This document shows positions 10,192 through 20,820 of a stretch of DNA of 64,000 nucleotides, piece after piece; positions within the stretch are counted from its first letter, which is position 1; each line of letters opens with the position of its first letter. The position numbers and the translations under genes were made by a program. Under the pieces are notes generated by a model. The model did not search any database. It saw only the letters and a list, made by a program, of their open reading frames with translations, and had not been told where the DNA came from. Source of the DNA: Orobanche coerulescens (Eukaryota > Streptophyta > Magnoliopsida > Lamiales > Orobanchaceae); assembly GCA_033398695.1 (NCBI GenBank), contig CM065804.1, positions 51,615,501-51,679,500 on the forward strand, in the 5' to 3' direction.

Positions 10192-11497
10192 TGTTAGGCG
10201 TATTTTTATACGCTTATTCATCATTATTTTGTAGTATTTTGGAGTGTGAAATCATCTAAATGAGCTTTTAATGCCTTAATTTTGCATGATTGACAGAAAT
10301 TGAAGTCCTAAGCTTAAACGATGCAAAGCGGTAACGGCAAAAGCTCGACTATGAGCCGCGGCACAAGGAAGGCGAGCCGCGGCAAAGGAAGACACCCGAA
10401 GGGCGAGTAGAGTGTACTGCGTGCGCGGCACAACCCATGTGAGCCGCGGCACGAAGGATTTAATTACGCCCTGTATTCAGATTTTGGCGATGTGCCGCGG
10501 CCTGAGTTGATGAGCCGCGGCACACTTAGCGGGTTTAGTACGTCTGCGGATTTTGGGCCGTTTCGAAGCCAGTTTTCAACCAACTAATACGGACGCGATT
10601 TATGGAAGTGCTGAGCTATAAATAGGGCTTAAGACCCTAATTTAATTATCTTGGAATCATTGAATCTAAACCTAGGAGAGCTTAAGCTTGGAGACAGAGA
10701 AGAGGAGGAAAGCAGAGGAATTCAAGAGGCGGAAGGCAAGAACGGAGGAATCCGAGCTTCATCTGCGTTTGAATTTTATGCTTTCGTTTATTTATTCTGT
10801 ATTTTCAGCTTTTAGTATGTCAGGCTAAAGCCCTAATCTAGGGTTTTGATGAAACCTTTATTTTGACGAGTTGATTGAGATTATCCAATTTATTACCTTT
10901 TTATTGAGTTTTCCCAATTATGTTTAATGCTTGTAATTATCTGGCCAATAGTTGTATTGATTTAATCATTCACTTCGAATCGGGAGAGGAGATTTGGTGA
11001 GGAACTATTGGTGAGGACCGTTTTATTCTGTGAGATAGGAATATACTCATAGGAACTACGTGGCCTTTAGGAGATTTCATGCTTTTTGCCTAGCGACGAG
11101 ATAATTCACCTAGGGATAGAGTGCGTTAGTCGCCGTTAGATAAATCTATTGACCTCGGGAGAGGCGGTAGAATATATTAGCAATCTCCGCCTTCAATAAA
11201 TTGGGAAAATTATTTATTACGGATGATCAAGATTAAATTCGGATAAATTAAGGTGGATTCAGAACTCTAGACCTATTTATCATTTGATTCCTTTTATTCA
11301 AGCTATCGCTTTCTGTTTAGTCTCTTATTCATTCTTTTAGTTATTAATCCAAAAACCCAACTTCGATTGTTCAAATAAAATTGGAATACGAAAACGTCGG
11401 TAGTTAGAGATTCAATCCTCGTGGAAACGATACTCTACTTATCACTTTATTACTTGTAAACGATGACGTGCACTTGCGTGTAGGAAATATCGCAACA
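10192..11497 (+). repeat. Athila-like 3' LTR
   Basis: This 1306-bp LTR is nearly identical to 1120-2429. Differences are mostly one- to four-base indels, many at CTG/CAG or CGG sites. The TATA box copy is at 10617-10624. It ends CGCAACA and is followed by the TSD TCCGT. Confidence 0.93.
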
Positions 11498-12259
11498 TCC
11501 GTCGATTTATATCACGTGCCCAAGGAATGTTACTTCCTTAAGCCAGAACTCGCATTTGGAAAGTTTTCCATAAAGCTGTTCATTCCTTAAAGTATTCAAA
11601 ACAATTCGCAAATGTTCTGCATGCTCTATTGGATCCTTCGAATAAATCAATATGTCGTCAATGAACACGACCATGAATTTATCCAAATATTCTAAGAATA
11701 CCTGATGCATCAATTGCATAAACACAGCAGGAGCGTTAGTAAGTTTAAAAGGCATCACCAGAAACTCATAGTGCCCGTACCGGGATCTGAAAGTGGATTT
11801 CGGTACATCAGATTCCTTAATCCTCAACTGATGGTATCCTGATCTCAAGTCGATCTTCGAGAATACCATCGCCCCGTGCAGTTGATCAAATAAATCATTG
11901 ATCCGAGGCAATGGGTATTTATTCTTGATCGTCACTTTATTAAGCTCCCTGTAATTAATACATAATCGGAAGGGTCCGTCTTTCTTTCGAACAAAAAGAA
12001 CGGGCGCATCCCAAGGAGAAATACTAGGTTGAATGTAACCCTTATGCAATAATTACTCAAGCTATTTCTTTAACTCATACATCTCGGTTGGCACCATACG
12101 GTATGGTGCTCTGGAAATAGGTTCGGCTCCTGGTTCCAATTCGATATTAAACTCTACAGCCCTACGTGGAGGTATTCCATGTAGTTCGTCAGGTAATACA
12201 TCTAAGAATTCATTCACAACTAGAATAGATGAGAGCTCTACTCCTTCTTCCTTCTTCAT
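11498..12259 (-). pseudogene. Gypsy E reverse transcriptase, N-terminal two thirds
   Basis: The minus-strand frame 12049-11507 encodes about 180 residues of RT. It holds VLFVRKKDG, the CINYRELNK motif, [25 protein letters not shown] with the first catalytic Asp, and [11 protein letters not shown] with the FIDD active site. The upstream frame 12259-12062 holds the protease-RT linker (FLDVLPDEL, APYRMVP). The two frames are separated by a stop near 12050-12055. The RT is cut by the Athila insertion, and its remainder is at 1119. Confidence 0.88.
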
Positions 12260-12286
12260 GGCATAACACCAAAACCCGGTATAACC

Positions 12287-12772
12287 CTATTTCAGCAATT
12301 TAATCGCTTTCATGGCTTTGATCACTTTCCCTGAGCTTCCTGTTCCCCATCCTTCGAATAAGTGTTCAGATCCGTCATCAGCAATAATCGAGATAACTCT
12401 CTTTTGATAATTCAAAATAGCCCCATAGCGATTGAGCCAATCATCTCTAAGAATTAAATCGTCACCATGGATGTCGACCACAATAAGATTTGACGGCCAA
12501 TTTCTCCCTCCTATAGTCACAGAATAATCCCTAGTTTCTATATTTCCCACAATTCTCTCTCCACTCGGCAAACTCACAACATAAGGTTCACAATCATTCA
12601 AACATGAGATTTTCAAACGATTAACACAATTCAATGATATGAAAGAATGCGTAGCTCCTGAATCGAATAAGACACTAACTGGTTGCAAAAGAATCTGAAT
12701 CGTACCTGATGCAATAGCAGTGTTCTGATCACCTGATGCAATAGCAGTGTTCTGATCATCTGACCTCCTCAT
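12287..12772 (-). CDS. Gypsy E aspartic protease
   Basis: A 161-residue open frame on the minus strand. The retropepsin catalytic motif is [11 protein letters not shown] near residues 36-46, followed by [12 protein letters not shown] and the hydrophobic DLILRDDWL segment near 110-118 that corresponds to the family's LGMDWL block. Near its start a 27-base unit is duplicated in tandem, giving DQNTAIASG twice. It would process the Gag-Pol polyprotein. Confidence 0.85.
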   Translation of the reverse strand: MRRSDDQNTAIASGDQNTAIASGTIQILLQPVSVLFDSGATHSFISLNCVNRLKISCLNDCEPYVVSLPSGERIVGNIETRDYSVTIGGRNWPSNLIVVDIHGDDLILRDDWLNRYGAILNYQKRVISIIADDGSEHLFEGWGTGSSGKVIKAMKAIKLLK

Positions 12773-12835
12773 CTCATAAAGGCGCAGAGGAACGGACCCA
12801 GCACTAAATGCTTCTCTTTTCCCAAAATTTTGCTG

Positions 12836-14115
12836 TTAAAGACCACTCTGCTGTGTCGGGTTCACACTTGTCTCCTTCAAAGCTTGTGCTGAAGTGCGAG
12901 CCCCAAATGATCTAGTCACATTTCCACAAAAAATCGCTCGATGCCCTTCTTTCCCACATTCAAAACACGTCACAGAAGGAGTGGAGCAATCACGTCGAAC
13001 ATGCCCTGGTCGTCCATAGTTGTAACACTTATTCACTGCGTCGGTAGCCATCGATTCCGTTCTGAACTTCTTTCCACCTCGAGAAGGATACCAAGGCCTC
13101 TTGGATGAATGGAATGAGGAGTGGCCCTTGCGGGGCTCACTACTCTTGTTCTCAGTGAAGTTGCCAGACACTTTCTGCTCCTTTGTTTTCGCAAATTTCT
13201 CCACTGCTGCCTCTTTCATTTCGTAATCCAAGGCCTTGTCCTGATATTGTCGGAGAGTAGTACATTCAAATCCCAACATATATTGTTGGATCTCCGGATT
13301 CATTCGCATGTTGAAGTGAAAAATCTTTCCTGCCTTCATTTCGTAATCCAAGGCCTTGTCCTGATATTGTCGGAGAGTAGTACATTCAAATCCCAACATA
13401 TATTGTTGGATCTCCGGCTTCATTCGCATGTTGAAGTGAAAAATCTTTCCTGCCTCAGTTCGGACCAGATGTCGCACAAAGGTCAGCTGGTGATTAAAAG
13501 TCTTAATCATATCTGTCACAGATGCCTCCAGATTTTGCGGTGAGAAAAACTCTCGGACTCTAGTCTCTCTAACTGGACGAGGGCAATATTGTGCTTCCAT
13601 CATTAATTTAAATTATGTCCAGTCAGCATGATGATCCTCAGGTCGAATAGCTTCCCACCAGTCAAAAGCTTCCCCAATCAGAAAATATTGAGCGATCGAA
13701 AATTTTCGATCATCGGGATAATTAATTCCCGCAAATATCTTCTCCAGTTGCTTCAGTTAGTGGTCCCATGAAGGCACCTCTAAGGAACCGTCAAATTTCG
13801 GTGGGTGTAACTTGACTACTTCTGATAGCCACTTGTCTCCCCGATTGTCTTCGTTATGCTGTTGGCCCATCGTCGCTTGCATGCAGTCAACCACTTGAGC
13901 AAATTGGGTCATCTGAGTGACCACTTGTTGAAGCACTCCCGTCATGTTAAGATTTGCTTCTTCCTCCATAGTTCGTGCTCGGTCGTTACTCACCTATTCC
14001 TATTGTCCGCCAGAACGAGAATCAGCTAGATTAGCGACAAATCCAGGGAAGACGACGAATCTTCCTATCTCGCATTACCACGACCGCGTCCGCGTCCACT
14101 ACCTCCTCTCAACAT
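12836..14115 (-). pseudogene. Gypsy E Gag with zinc knuckles, broken
   Basis: Gag probably began at the ATG at 14115-14113, encoding an RGRGRG-type basic start; this hits a stop within about 15 codons. It continues at 13993-13757 (QVVTQMTQFAQVVD, PPKFDG) and 13603-12836. The last part holds the gag core (ALDYEMKEAAVEKF) and two CCHC knuckles, CYNYGRPGHVRRDC and CFECGKEGHRAIFC. A 120-base segment is duplicated in tandem (13214-13333 and 13334-13453), so a stretch of about 40 residues occurs twice in frame. Gag would form the capsid and bind RNA. Confidence 0.88.
13214..13453 (-). repeat. 120-bp exact tandem duplication in E gag
   Basis: Two adjacent 120-base units differ at one base (near 13299 versus 13419). 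Because 120 is a multiple of three, the reading frame is kept and the encoded block (FHFNMRMKPEIQQYMLGFEC) is repeated. It is a recent local duplication. Confidence 0.93.
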
Positions 14116-14336
14116 ATTGTAAACATAAATACTCAATACCCAGAGCAAAATCTTCTAAAATTCGTCAATATCCACAAAACACGAAATAATTAAAATGGTA
14201 GTGTATGAGATTAGGAAACTTACAACCACGGTCCACATAACGACGTTGGCTGTACAGTGATGTTATACGCGACCGATAAATCAAACGTCATAAACAGACC
14301 CAACTAAACCCAACTGCCAAGATATCAATGAATCTT

Positions 14337-14349
14337 AGCTTCGATACCA
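14337..14349 (-). other. Primer-binding site of element E (iMet type, degenerate)
   Basis: Read on the minus strand this gives TGGTATCGAAGCT, close to the TGGTATCAGAGC site complementary to initiator-Met tRNA that is intact in element B. It lies five bases inside the LTR edge at 14355. Confidence 0.7.
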
Positions 14350-14354
14350 TATGA

Positions 14355-14868
14355 TGTAACACCCCGAGATATTCGGAATAATTACAATGCCGTAAACCCT
14401 TTATATAAGGATCTACAATGCTAATTAATAGAAATACTGAACAATACGAAAGTACCACCAAAAGTTGACTAAATTAATAACCGGTTTAATCATCAAACAC
14501 TCCGAAACAATCCATTATTACAAACTTCACAAATCATCAAAAGAAACACACGTACTCGAGTACTAAATACCAAACCAGAATAACATAGCAATACAACGGA
14601 TAACATCACTGAGCCCCCTCGTCATCATGTCGGTACTGTGGTTGCTTCCCCGCTCCTCGGCTACCTGAACATCAAAACAAATGTCCACCCCCGCAGGAGT
14701 TAGCAAAACAATGCTAGTACAAGTATCATAATATACAAAATCAGATATGCAACAATGATGCATAGCAAAATACAAGCGCGGACTTCCTCTGCCGGAATCC
14801 AACGATGCGAATCCACATGATTCTATCAACACAACACAGGGTAATCCAATGATCTATCGCCCTCAGTA
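14355..14868 (-). repeat. Truncated 5' LTR of Gypsy E
   Basis: It begins TGTAACACCCCGAGATATTC, the same as the D LTR at 59433, and stays similar for about 510 bases to the GCCCTCAG segment (compare about 59930 in D). There it stops abruptly and Sirevirus-like LTR sequence begins. The remaining 1.8 kb of LTR is missing here. Confidence 0.82.
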
Positions 14869-15285
14869 AACAGCTTAGAAGGTGAGAATACAATAAGTTG
14901 TATGTTTTTCAAAGATAATTGCATAGCGGAAGTCTAATAATGAGTTGTTGTAAGTATAAAAAGGAGGGAATGTAGATAACACACATATATATTTAGTTCG
15001 AGGTAAACCCCTCTACGTCCACTAGTCCTCTACATAGGAGTAAAACATTTATTAAAATCAGTACGTACACAACTACGTGACTTTAACTAAACCTGTCTCT
15101 GTATTGTTCACACAGATTGAAACAGGGACCACAGCTTTGTCCGTTCACACAGATTGGCTTCAGCTCTTTCGACTTGCTTCTTTTCACACAGATCAAAGCT
15201 TCATCTTTAATGTTATTCTTCCCACACAGGTCGGAACTAGCAAGCACTTAGTCCATACAGCGCTAAGATTGATCTCAACGGTAAA
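14869..15285 (-). repeat. Left part of a Sirevirus-like Copia LTR
   Basis: This matches the LTR at 54351-55590 in order, including the GAGGTAAACCCCTCTACGTC block (about 15000-15020 here, 54560-54580 there), the TACGTACACAACTACGT block and repeated TTCACACAGATT motifs. It stops near 15285. The sequence expected next in that LTR is found after the CACTA right end, from 39877. The CACTA element therefore split this LTR. Confidence 0.75.
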
Positions 15286-15289
15286 GATG

Positions 15290-15606
15290 GTAAAGATTTT
15301 CAAAGGGTATACCAAAAAACCATATCATCCGGAAGCATCTATTATGGAGAGGTACATTGCAGAAGAAGCTATCGAGTTTTGCACAGATTACATGTCACAA
15401 GTGGAATCTGTAGGGCTTCCTAAGTCTAGACATGAGGATAGAATTAGAGGAAAGGGTACACGAGGTGTTAAAGTTTTAACCAAGAGTCGAGATGAGATGC
15501 TTCAAGCACATTTGTACATTTTGAATAACACTGATGATGTTCTTCCCTACTTGTCAGCTCAAAAGAATCATTTGAAGATAAAGAATACCCGAATGAGTGA
15601 AAAATG
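15290..15606 (+). pseudogene. CACTA TNP2-like transposase, DUF4218-type segment
   Basis: The frame from about 15287 encodes roughly 105 residues starting VKIFKGYTKKPYHPEASI, then MERYIAEEAIEFCTDYM, GLPKSRHEDRI, KGTRGVKV and QAHLYILNNTDDVLPYL. This is the conserved C-terminal portion of plant CACTA TNP2 transposases (DUF4218 region and its extension). The start shown by the ATG at 15077 lies in Copia LTR sequence and is not real. All of the upstream transposase is gone. It ends at TGA 15605-15607 (MSEK), where homologues continue. Confidence 0.85.
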
Positions 15607-15689
15607 ATTGTTGATCGAACATAATAAGACTTTCTTGAGATGGTTTAAGTGCATCTGAAACATTACAATGGCTAGCTTACTGACCCAAA

Positions 15690-16271
15690 TCTGATGTCGT
15701 AACTTGGAGTGGAAACGATATTAATAAGTACTCATTCTATATAAAGTCACAAGAATACAAGAGTACCGTTCAAAATAGTGGAGTTACTCTTCAAGCCAAG
15801 TGTATGCAATTTTCAAGCTCAAAAGACAAAAATCCAGTTTTTGCATCGATAAGTTACTATGGAGTTATATAAGAGATCTGGGAACTTGATTATGTTAAGT
15901 TTAGAGTGCATGTGTTTAAGTGTAAGTGGTCTGATAATAATACGAGTGTGTAAATCGATGAGTTAGGATTTACGTTGGTAGATCTTCACAAGGTAGCTTA
16001 CAAAGACGAGCCTTTTATCATGGCACACCAAGAAAAACAGGTGTTCTATGTCAACAATCCATGTAATGAAAAATTGTCTGTGGTTATTCCAAGTAGAAGT
16101 GTGGATATGAATGAAACTAAAGAATCAGTGTTTGACAATTGTGAATTTATTCCTTTGTTGACACGGTTACCTACCAGCGTTGAAGAAAATGAAGATGACA
16201 ACATATATGCCATTCGAAATGACCATGATGAAGGTTTATGGGAGAACTTTGTTATCTCAAAAGATAGATAA
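15690..16271 (+). pseudogene. CACTA TNP2-like transposase, DUF4216-type segment
   Basis: A frame readable from about 15700 carries YYGVI, EIWELDYV and FRVHVFKCKW, then from 15975 VDLHKVAYKDEPFIMAHQ and QVFYVNNPCNEK. This is the DUF4216 region that follows DUF4218 in plant CACTA transposases. In-frame stops occur near 15869 and 15952, so the segment is inactivated. The last part is an acidic tail (ENEDDN) that ends at 16269-16271. Confidence 0.85.
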
Positions 16272-16677
16272 AAATAAGGTACATGAATAATTACATCTAG
16301 TTTTGCATAGATACATGCCACTTCTGTTCTCATTCTAAGTTTAACCGAATTAAATTATTCTCTCTTACAAAGTGAGTAGGTGTTCACTTAGAAATCAGTA
16401 GATTTAGTACTTACTAGTCAAAATGTAGGTAATTAGATGTTACGTTATAATAAGTGTCAATTTAGACAACTAGGTAATACATTATGTTTGACAAGTATTA
16501 ATTTTTTGACAACGAGTTTTTCAAACAGAAAATATTACTGTTGGGTGTTTGGCATCATGTTCCCACTTGGCACCATGTTTAAGTACAAATTCACTTATTG
16601 GTGTATGTTGTGTTTGACAGATATTATTTTTTTGGTTTATGTTGTTTGAAAATATTTTCATTTATTTATACAAGCAC

Positions 16678-17007
16678 ATGACTTCTCCTCGTCATACTCT
16701 TCATTCTCCTTCTCATTCTCCTCGTACTCCTCATCATTCTCCTCCTCATTCCGCTGCTTCTCCTCATACATAGTCAACTACATCGAGAAATCCTACAAGA
16801 TGTAGAAGTATGTCCAAACGGCGTGTAGATGGGAAAAAGCTACCTCTTGACATCGATCCAGTAAGGGGAAAACTTAAGTACGAACACAAAATCAAATTAA
16901 TTACGTATTTGGGTAAACTTGCAAAAGATCATTTTTCCATATTGTACGATCGATGGAATCATGTACCGGACAAGCCGGATAAGGAAATACTTTGGCAGGA
17001 TGTATTG
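16678..17007 (+). pseudogene. CACTA TNP1-like (Transposase_24) gene, exon 1
   Basis: The ATG at 16678 opens a S/P/H-rich leader (about 31 residues) that meets TAG at 16771-16773. The same frame continues at the ATG at 16810 with DGKKLPLDIDPVRGK, NHVPDKPDKEILWQD. This is the start of the plant En/Spm Transposase_24 domain. A GTACGT splice donor follows at 17008. The original start could be either ATG, and the in-frame TAG favours 16810 or decay. Homologues are thought to bind subterminal repeats of the element. Confidence 0.78.
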
Positions 17008-17055
17008 GTACGTGCATTTCTTCTGTGCTTAATTATGTGGTTCATTTTGTGCTTA

Positions 17056-17524
17056 AATTAAATTATTCTATAAAAACTGAAATTAATTAAATAATTTAAC
17101 AAACTGAATTAAATATAAATGATCTAGAATAAAATTGAAATTTATAAAAAACATTAATTTAAGTAAATTATTCTAGAAAAACTGAAATTAAATTAAATAA
17201 TTTAAAAAACTGAATTAAATATAAATAATCTGGAAAAATTGAAATTTATAAAAAAAAAACATTTATTTAAATAAATTATTCTATAAAACTGAAATTAAAT
17301 TAAATAGTTTAAAAACTGAATTAAACTTAAATAACGTGGAATAAAAGTGAAATTTATGAAAAAACATTAATATAAGTAATTTATTTTATAAAAAATGAAA
17401 TTAAATTAAATAATTTTAAAAACTAAATTAAATATAAATAATCTGGAATAAAATTGAAATTTATGAAAAAACATTAATTTAAGTAATTTATTTTATAAAA
17501 ACAAAAATTGATTCAAATAATTGA
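17056..17524 (+). repeat. AT-rich minisatellite, about 107-bp unit, 4.4 copies
   Basis: Units start near 17056, 17164, 17271, 17376 and 17483 with TAAATTATTCTATAAAA or a close variant and end with CATTAATTTAAG. Copies are diverged by substitutions and small indels. It lies in the intron between exons 1 and 2 of the TNP1-like gene. Confidence 0.85.
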
Positions 17525-17544
17525 AGATTATATTACCGATAACG

Positions 17545-17769
17545 TTTCAATTTGAATTGTCAATGTATGCCAACTTTGATGTGAGTCAAATTAGCAAAAT
17601 TGGCCAATTTCGCACGAAGACATTGCAGTCTATAGGCAGGATGTGGAGGCAAATGACCGGCGAGTATATATATGGTCCATCGAAAGGGTTGTCTCTTTGT
17701 GAGAAGTATGGTATATCGGAGGACGATTGGAAAGAGTTCAAAAAGATTCGTGAGGACCCTACTTGGGAG
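17545..17769 (+). pseudogene. CACTA TNP1-like gene, exon 2
   Basis: It encodes ANFDVSQISKI, LQSIGRMWRQ and YGPSKGLSLCEKYGISEDDW, ending at ..DPTWE before a GTAAAT splice donor at 17770. These are the W-rich helices of the Transposase_24 domain. The 5' splice acceptor is not clear. Gypsy A sits in the following intron, so splicing of this gene is not necessarily destroyed by it. Confidence 0.8.
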
Positions 17770-18617
17770 GTAAATCTGTATTCAAAAGACATTTTCTATA
17801 GCTCGATTACTTGCAGATATTTCTTTACATATTATTTCGATTCCTTGCAAATAATTTTCTATAGATCGATTCTGTAACACCCCCAAAACTGTATGGGAAT
17901 ATTACACGCCGTAGACCCTTTCCACAAGGATCTACCAGGCTAAGCATCCATAAACAACCAAGTGCTTGCCCGACCAGGGTCAAACAATAAAATGATACAG
18001 ACCGATATGGTCACTTACACGTGAATACACAGACCGATGAGGTCACACAACCCAATCGATAAAACTGACTTAGGTAACATTACCCACACAGGGGTCGAAA
18101 TACAATACAGCGGAAGACTGAAATCAACTCTGACAACACAACAAAAATCAAAATAACTCTCGACTCATGATTAGTATCGCAGCTCGTCATCCTCTTGTGC
18201 CAATCCTGTGACTGCTCCCCTGAATCTGCATGTACCTGGACGCAAAACAGACATCCACCCCCCGATTACTCGGGGGTTAGTAAAACTCCACTGTTTTACT
18301 AGTGCAAGTATCAAACCATACGAAATGTAACAAGCAAATAGCAACTACGAATTTAATACCGAAATCAATTATCAAAATGTTCCCGAGAAGTTTTAGAATT
18401 TCGAACTCAAATAAGAGATATTTGAAAAGGAACACATCATCTCGGGGATTTTTAAAGCAGAAAATCTTTTGGACCTCGAGTCCCAATTTACAAAACCTTT
18501 TCGTAAACAATAGGGCCTTAGCCCGATTCTCGTTTCAAAGCACACCAAATAATATATCATTATGAGTCCGAGATCTATATTTAAAATGTTACCCGAACAA
18601 TCATCACACGATCACTG

Positions 18618-18985
18618 TTCGTACACATCATGTACCGAACTCCGAGGCCTCGACGGACCTTACTCGGACTACACACATTGTTCGTACACATCATGTACCG
18701 AACTCCGAGGCCTCGACGGACCCTACCCGCTACAACACACCTTGTTCGTACACATCATGTACCGAACTCCGAGGCCTCAACGGGCCCTACCGGCCATACA
18801 TCGTTCGTACACATCATGTACCGAACTCCGCAGGTCTCGTCGGACCCTACCGGATCACACACCTTGTCCGTACACGTCATGTACCGGACACCGGAGGCCT
18901 CGTCGGACCTACCCGTTCACACACTTTGTTCGTACACATCATGTACCGAACTCCGAGGCCTCGTCGGACCCTACCCGGATCACAC
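18618..18985 (-). repeat. Six-copy palindromic repeat in A 3' LTR
   Basis: Six units of about 56-63 bases. Each carries GTACACATCATGTAC (5-bp arms GTACA/TGTAC around CATCA) and most carry CGAGGCCTCG or a near form, a perfect 10-bp palindrome. The matching six-copy array is in the other LTR at 24306-24675. Confidence 0.9.
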
Positions 18986-19916
18986 ACACATCGACTCGAC
19001 ACAATTCATAATCATTAAATGTCAAGTCATTCCACATTACGCCGAATGTACAATACAGCAAGTAAACCAAAACAACACAAACATCATGATCATCACAACG
19101 ACTCTTAACCAACACAACACACATTCGGTACACAATACGTTGAACAACCACGTGTACAACCATCTCATATGTACATCGCAATCCCGCACAAATGGCACAA
19201 CGCCTAACACGGTTACAAATATATCTCTATTATCACAAGCCTTCAAGTTTGGAAAACACAACCAACTCAAACGGAACATATTTACGGAGGCAAGCAAAAT
19301 CGTCATACATATCATACGTAATTACTAGTCACAAGATACAAGTCGTATAATAAGATACTTGCCTTAATAACCGCTACCAAACGCTCCGAAGAACACGGTT
19401 CGACCGGGAAGCTCGGACCCCGAAGAAGACAACGAACGGAAGGGTTCCACTCGAGTTCTTCACAAGAGTTCGACCTAACAACATATAATCAATAAATTAT
19501 CGATCATATGAGGAAGAATAATCGTAGAACGCCCGAAAACCCCTCTATGACATTTTATCGGACACCTTCAAGGCGTCGATCAAGAACTCGACCAAAACAA
19601 CGAATCGATACGATCCAACCATGGAATAACAAGGGAAATGATACAATACATCTAAATAATCATCAATCCATCATAATCCTAAGTTAAATCGGATTAAACG
19701 GACGAAATCGAACAAAATACCCAAAATCCCCAAAATTAGATTTCTAGAAAATCGACTGATTCGCTCGATCAAAGGATGTTATAGACGTATGATTGATGAT
19801 ATGAGCCTCAAAACTTCATGGATTCATTGCCCAACAACATCTCTCCATGATATACTCACCTGACACAGCGTACGGGAAGAAAAGGAATGAGAAAGGCGAA
19901 AAATACGCTGCCAGCC

Positions 19917-19924
19917 TTAAATAG
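19917..19924 (-). promoter_or_regulatory. TATA-like box of Gypsy A LTR
   Basis: The minus strand reads CCTATTTAAGG, just downstream (in element sense) of the CGGCCGTGTCC cluster. A copy is at about 25604-25613. The relative position matches the TATAAAT box of element C. The motif is weaker than in the other elements. Confidence 0.5.
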
Positions 19925-20115
19925 GTGACAGACTCGGCCGTGTCCGACATGACACGGTCGTGGCGCGATTGGCCGGCGAGGACTCGGCCGTGTCCGGCAT
20001 GACACGGTCGTGTCGCGAAGGCGCTCGGCATTGACTCGACCGTGTCCGAACACGGTCGGGCCTGCAGGCGACGCTACCGCTTATCCGGACGAGTACGGCA
20101 CGGCCGTGCAAAGCG
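19925..20115 (-). repeat. GACTCG(G/A)CCGTGTCC inverted-repeat cluster in A LTR
   Basis: Several copies of an ACGGCCGTGTCG-type motif appear in both orientations, for example CGGCCGTGTCCGACATGACACGGTCG, whose arms pair. Very CpG-rich. A related cluster sits at the same LTR position in element C (42915-43240, 50440-50770). The right A copy is at 25618-25825. Confidence 0.85.
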
Positions 20116-20820
20116 ACACGGCCGAGTCCGGTCAGCGTGATCGCCAAATGAGCAGTGAGCTAAAACGACCATAACTCTCTCGTCCGGACTCGATTGACTC
20201 ACCGTTTGAACCATTGGAAAGCTAACTCGATGCTCTATAATATTGCAAGATTCAGAATTTTTGGAGTTACCAAAAATTAATGGTGATCTAACAAAGTCGA
20301 ACTCATACTTAGAAAAGTCGTTTAGTAATCCTGAATTCAACAAAACGACACCGAAACCCGAACCTGAATACGAACCGAAGATACGGTTACGAAGTACTCA
20401 CAAAGACGAATCTAAGAGCTAGTAGAACACACGATTCCGACCACCCGAAGGCTCGAAATTCGACGACGGAAGGTAATTACCCCAAACTTTGGGAAATTAC
20501 GAAAATGGCCCAAATGCCCGAAAATCACCATACGACAACGAATAATCAAACCGAAGCTCACAATACGTATAACAACGTTAAATGAACTTACGAAAAACCC
20601 CAAACGACAGTTTCGAACGAGATTCGCAAGAACCGAACTCAAGCGCGGAAAAGTCGCTAAAAAGCACGGAACTCAACAAGGCGGACCAAAGCGAACTCGG
20701 ATGACAAAAAGTGCAGAATTAAATATTCTCCGAATGACGAAACGGTCAAAAGCGAGTCGTCAAAACGGACTTCGACCGAAAAAAGAAATTTATCGGAAAT
20801 CCGAAATTGCGGATATTACA

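Larger units (their letters stand above)
1120..11497 (+). mobile_element. Athila-like Gypsy retrotransposon, complete with both LTRs
   Basis: This is a full-length plus-strand LTR retrotransposon. The LTRs are 1120-2429 and 10192-11497, both starting TGTTAGGCG and ending CGCAACA. A perfect 5-bp duplication TCCGT (1115-1119 and 11498-11502) flanks it, and the flanking halves rejoin element E. It has a tRNA-Asp primer site, an Athila-type gag, PR-RT-RNaseH-integrase, a long 3' non-coding region and a purine tract at 10179-10191. The LTRs are closely similar and differ mainly by short indels, so insertion is fairly recent. Pol carries frameshifts and gag-pol is split by a stop codon. Confidence 0.95.
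1..14868 (-). mobile_element. Gypsy 'E': Tekay-like chromovirus, split by an Athila insertion
   Basis: This is a minus-strand Ty3/Gypsy element in two blocks, 11498-14868 and 1-1119. Read on the minus strand it runs from a partial LTR (14355-14868) through an iMet-type primer site, gag, protease and RT, then resumes at 1119 with the RT end and RNaseH. The Athila-like insertion at 1120-11497 is bounded by a 5-bp duplication TCCGT. The same pol stretch is uninterrupted in elements B, C and D, which confirms the join. Integrase and chromodomain are not in the window. The element has many frameshifts and is probably dead. The LTR start matches that of element D, so E and D belong to one family. 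Confidence 0.9.
17873..20820 (-). repeat. Gypsy A 3' LTR
   Basis: A 2948-bp LTR that starts TGTAACACCCCC and ends GCGGATATTACA. It contains the six-copy palindrome repeat (18618-18985), a TATA-like site near 19917-19924, a GACTCGGCCGTGTCC inverted-repeat cluster (19925-20115) and a block shared with element C (about 20150-20300). Confidence 0.92.

Noticed and set aside
15077..15289. ATG-started extension of the TNP2 fragment
   Set aside because: The first ~70 codons fall in Copia LTR sequence; the fusion is a product of the truncation.
18562..19328. ORFs with a repeated YTSCTE or VRTHHVPNS pattern, which look like a repeat protein
   Set aside because: They are the six-copy LTR repeat translated in different frames; the frame is not kept in the other LTR (24249-24699).
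19816..20147. Repeated ATRPCHAGHGR and RHDRV peptides on the minus strand
   Set aside because: They are the CpG-rich inverted-repeat cluster of the A LTR read in several frames; no protein family.
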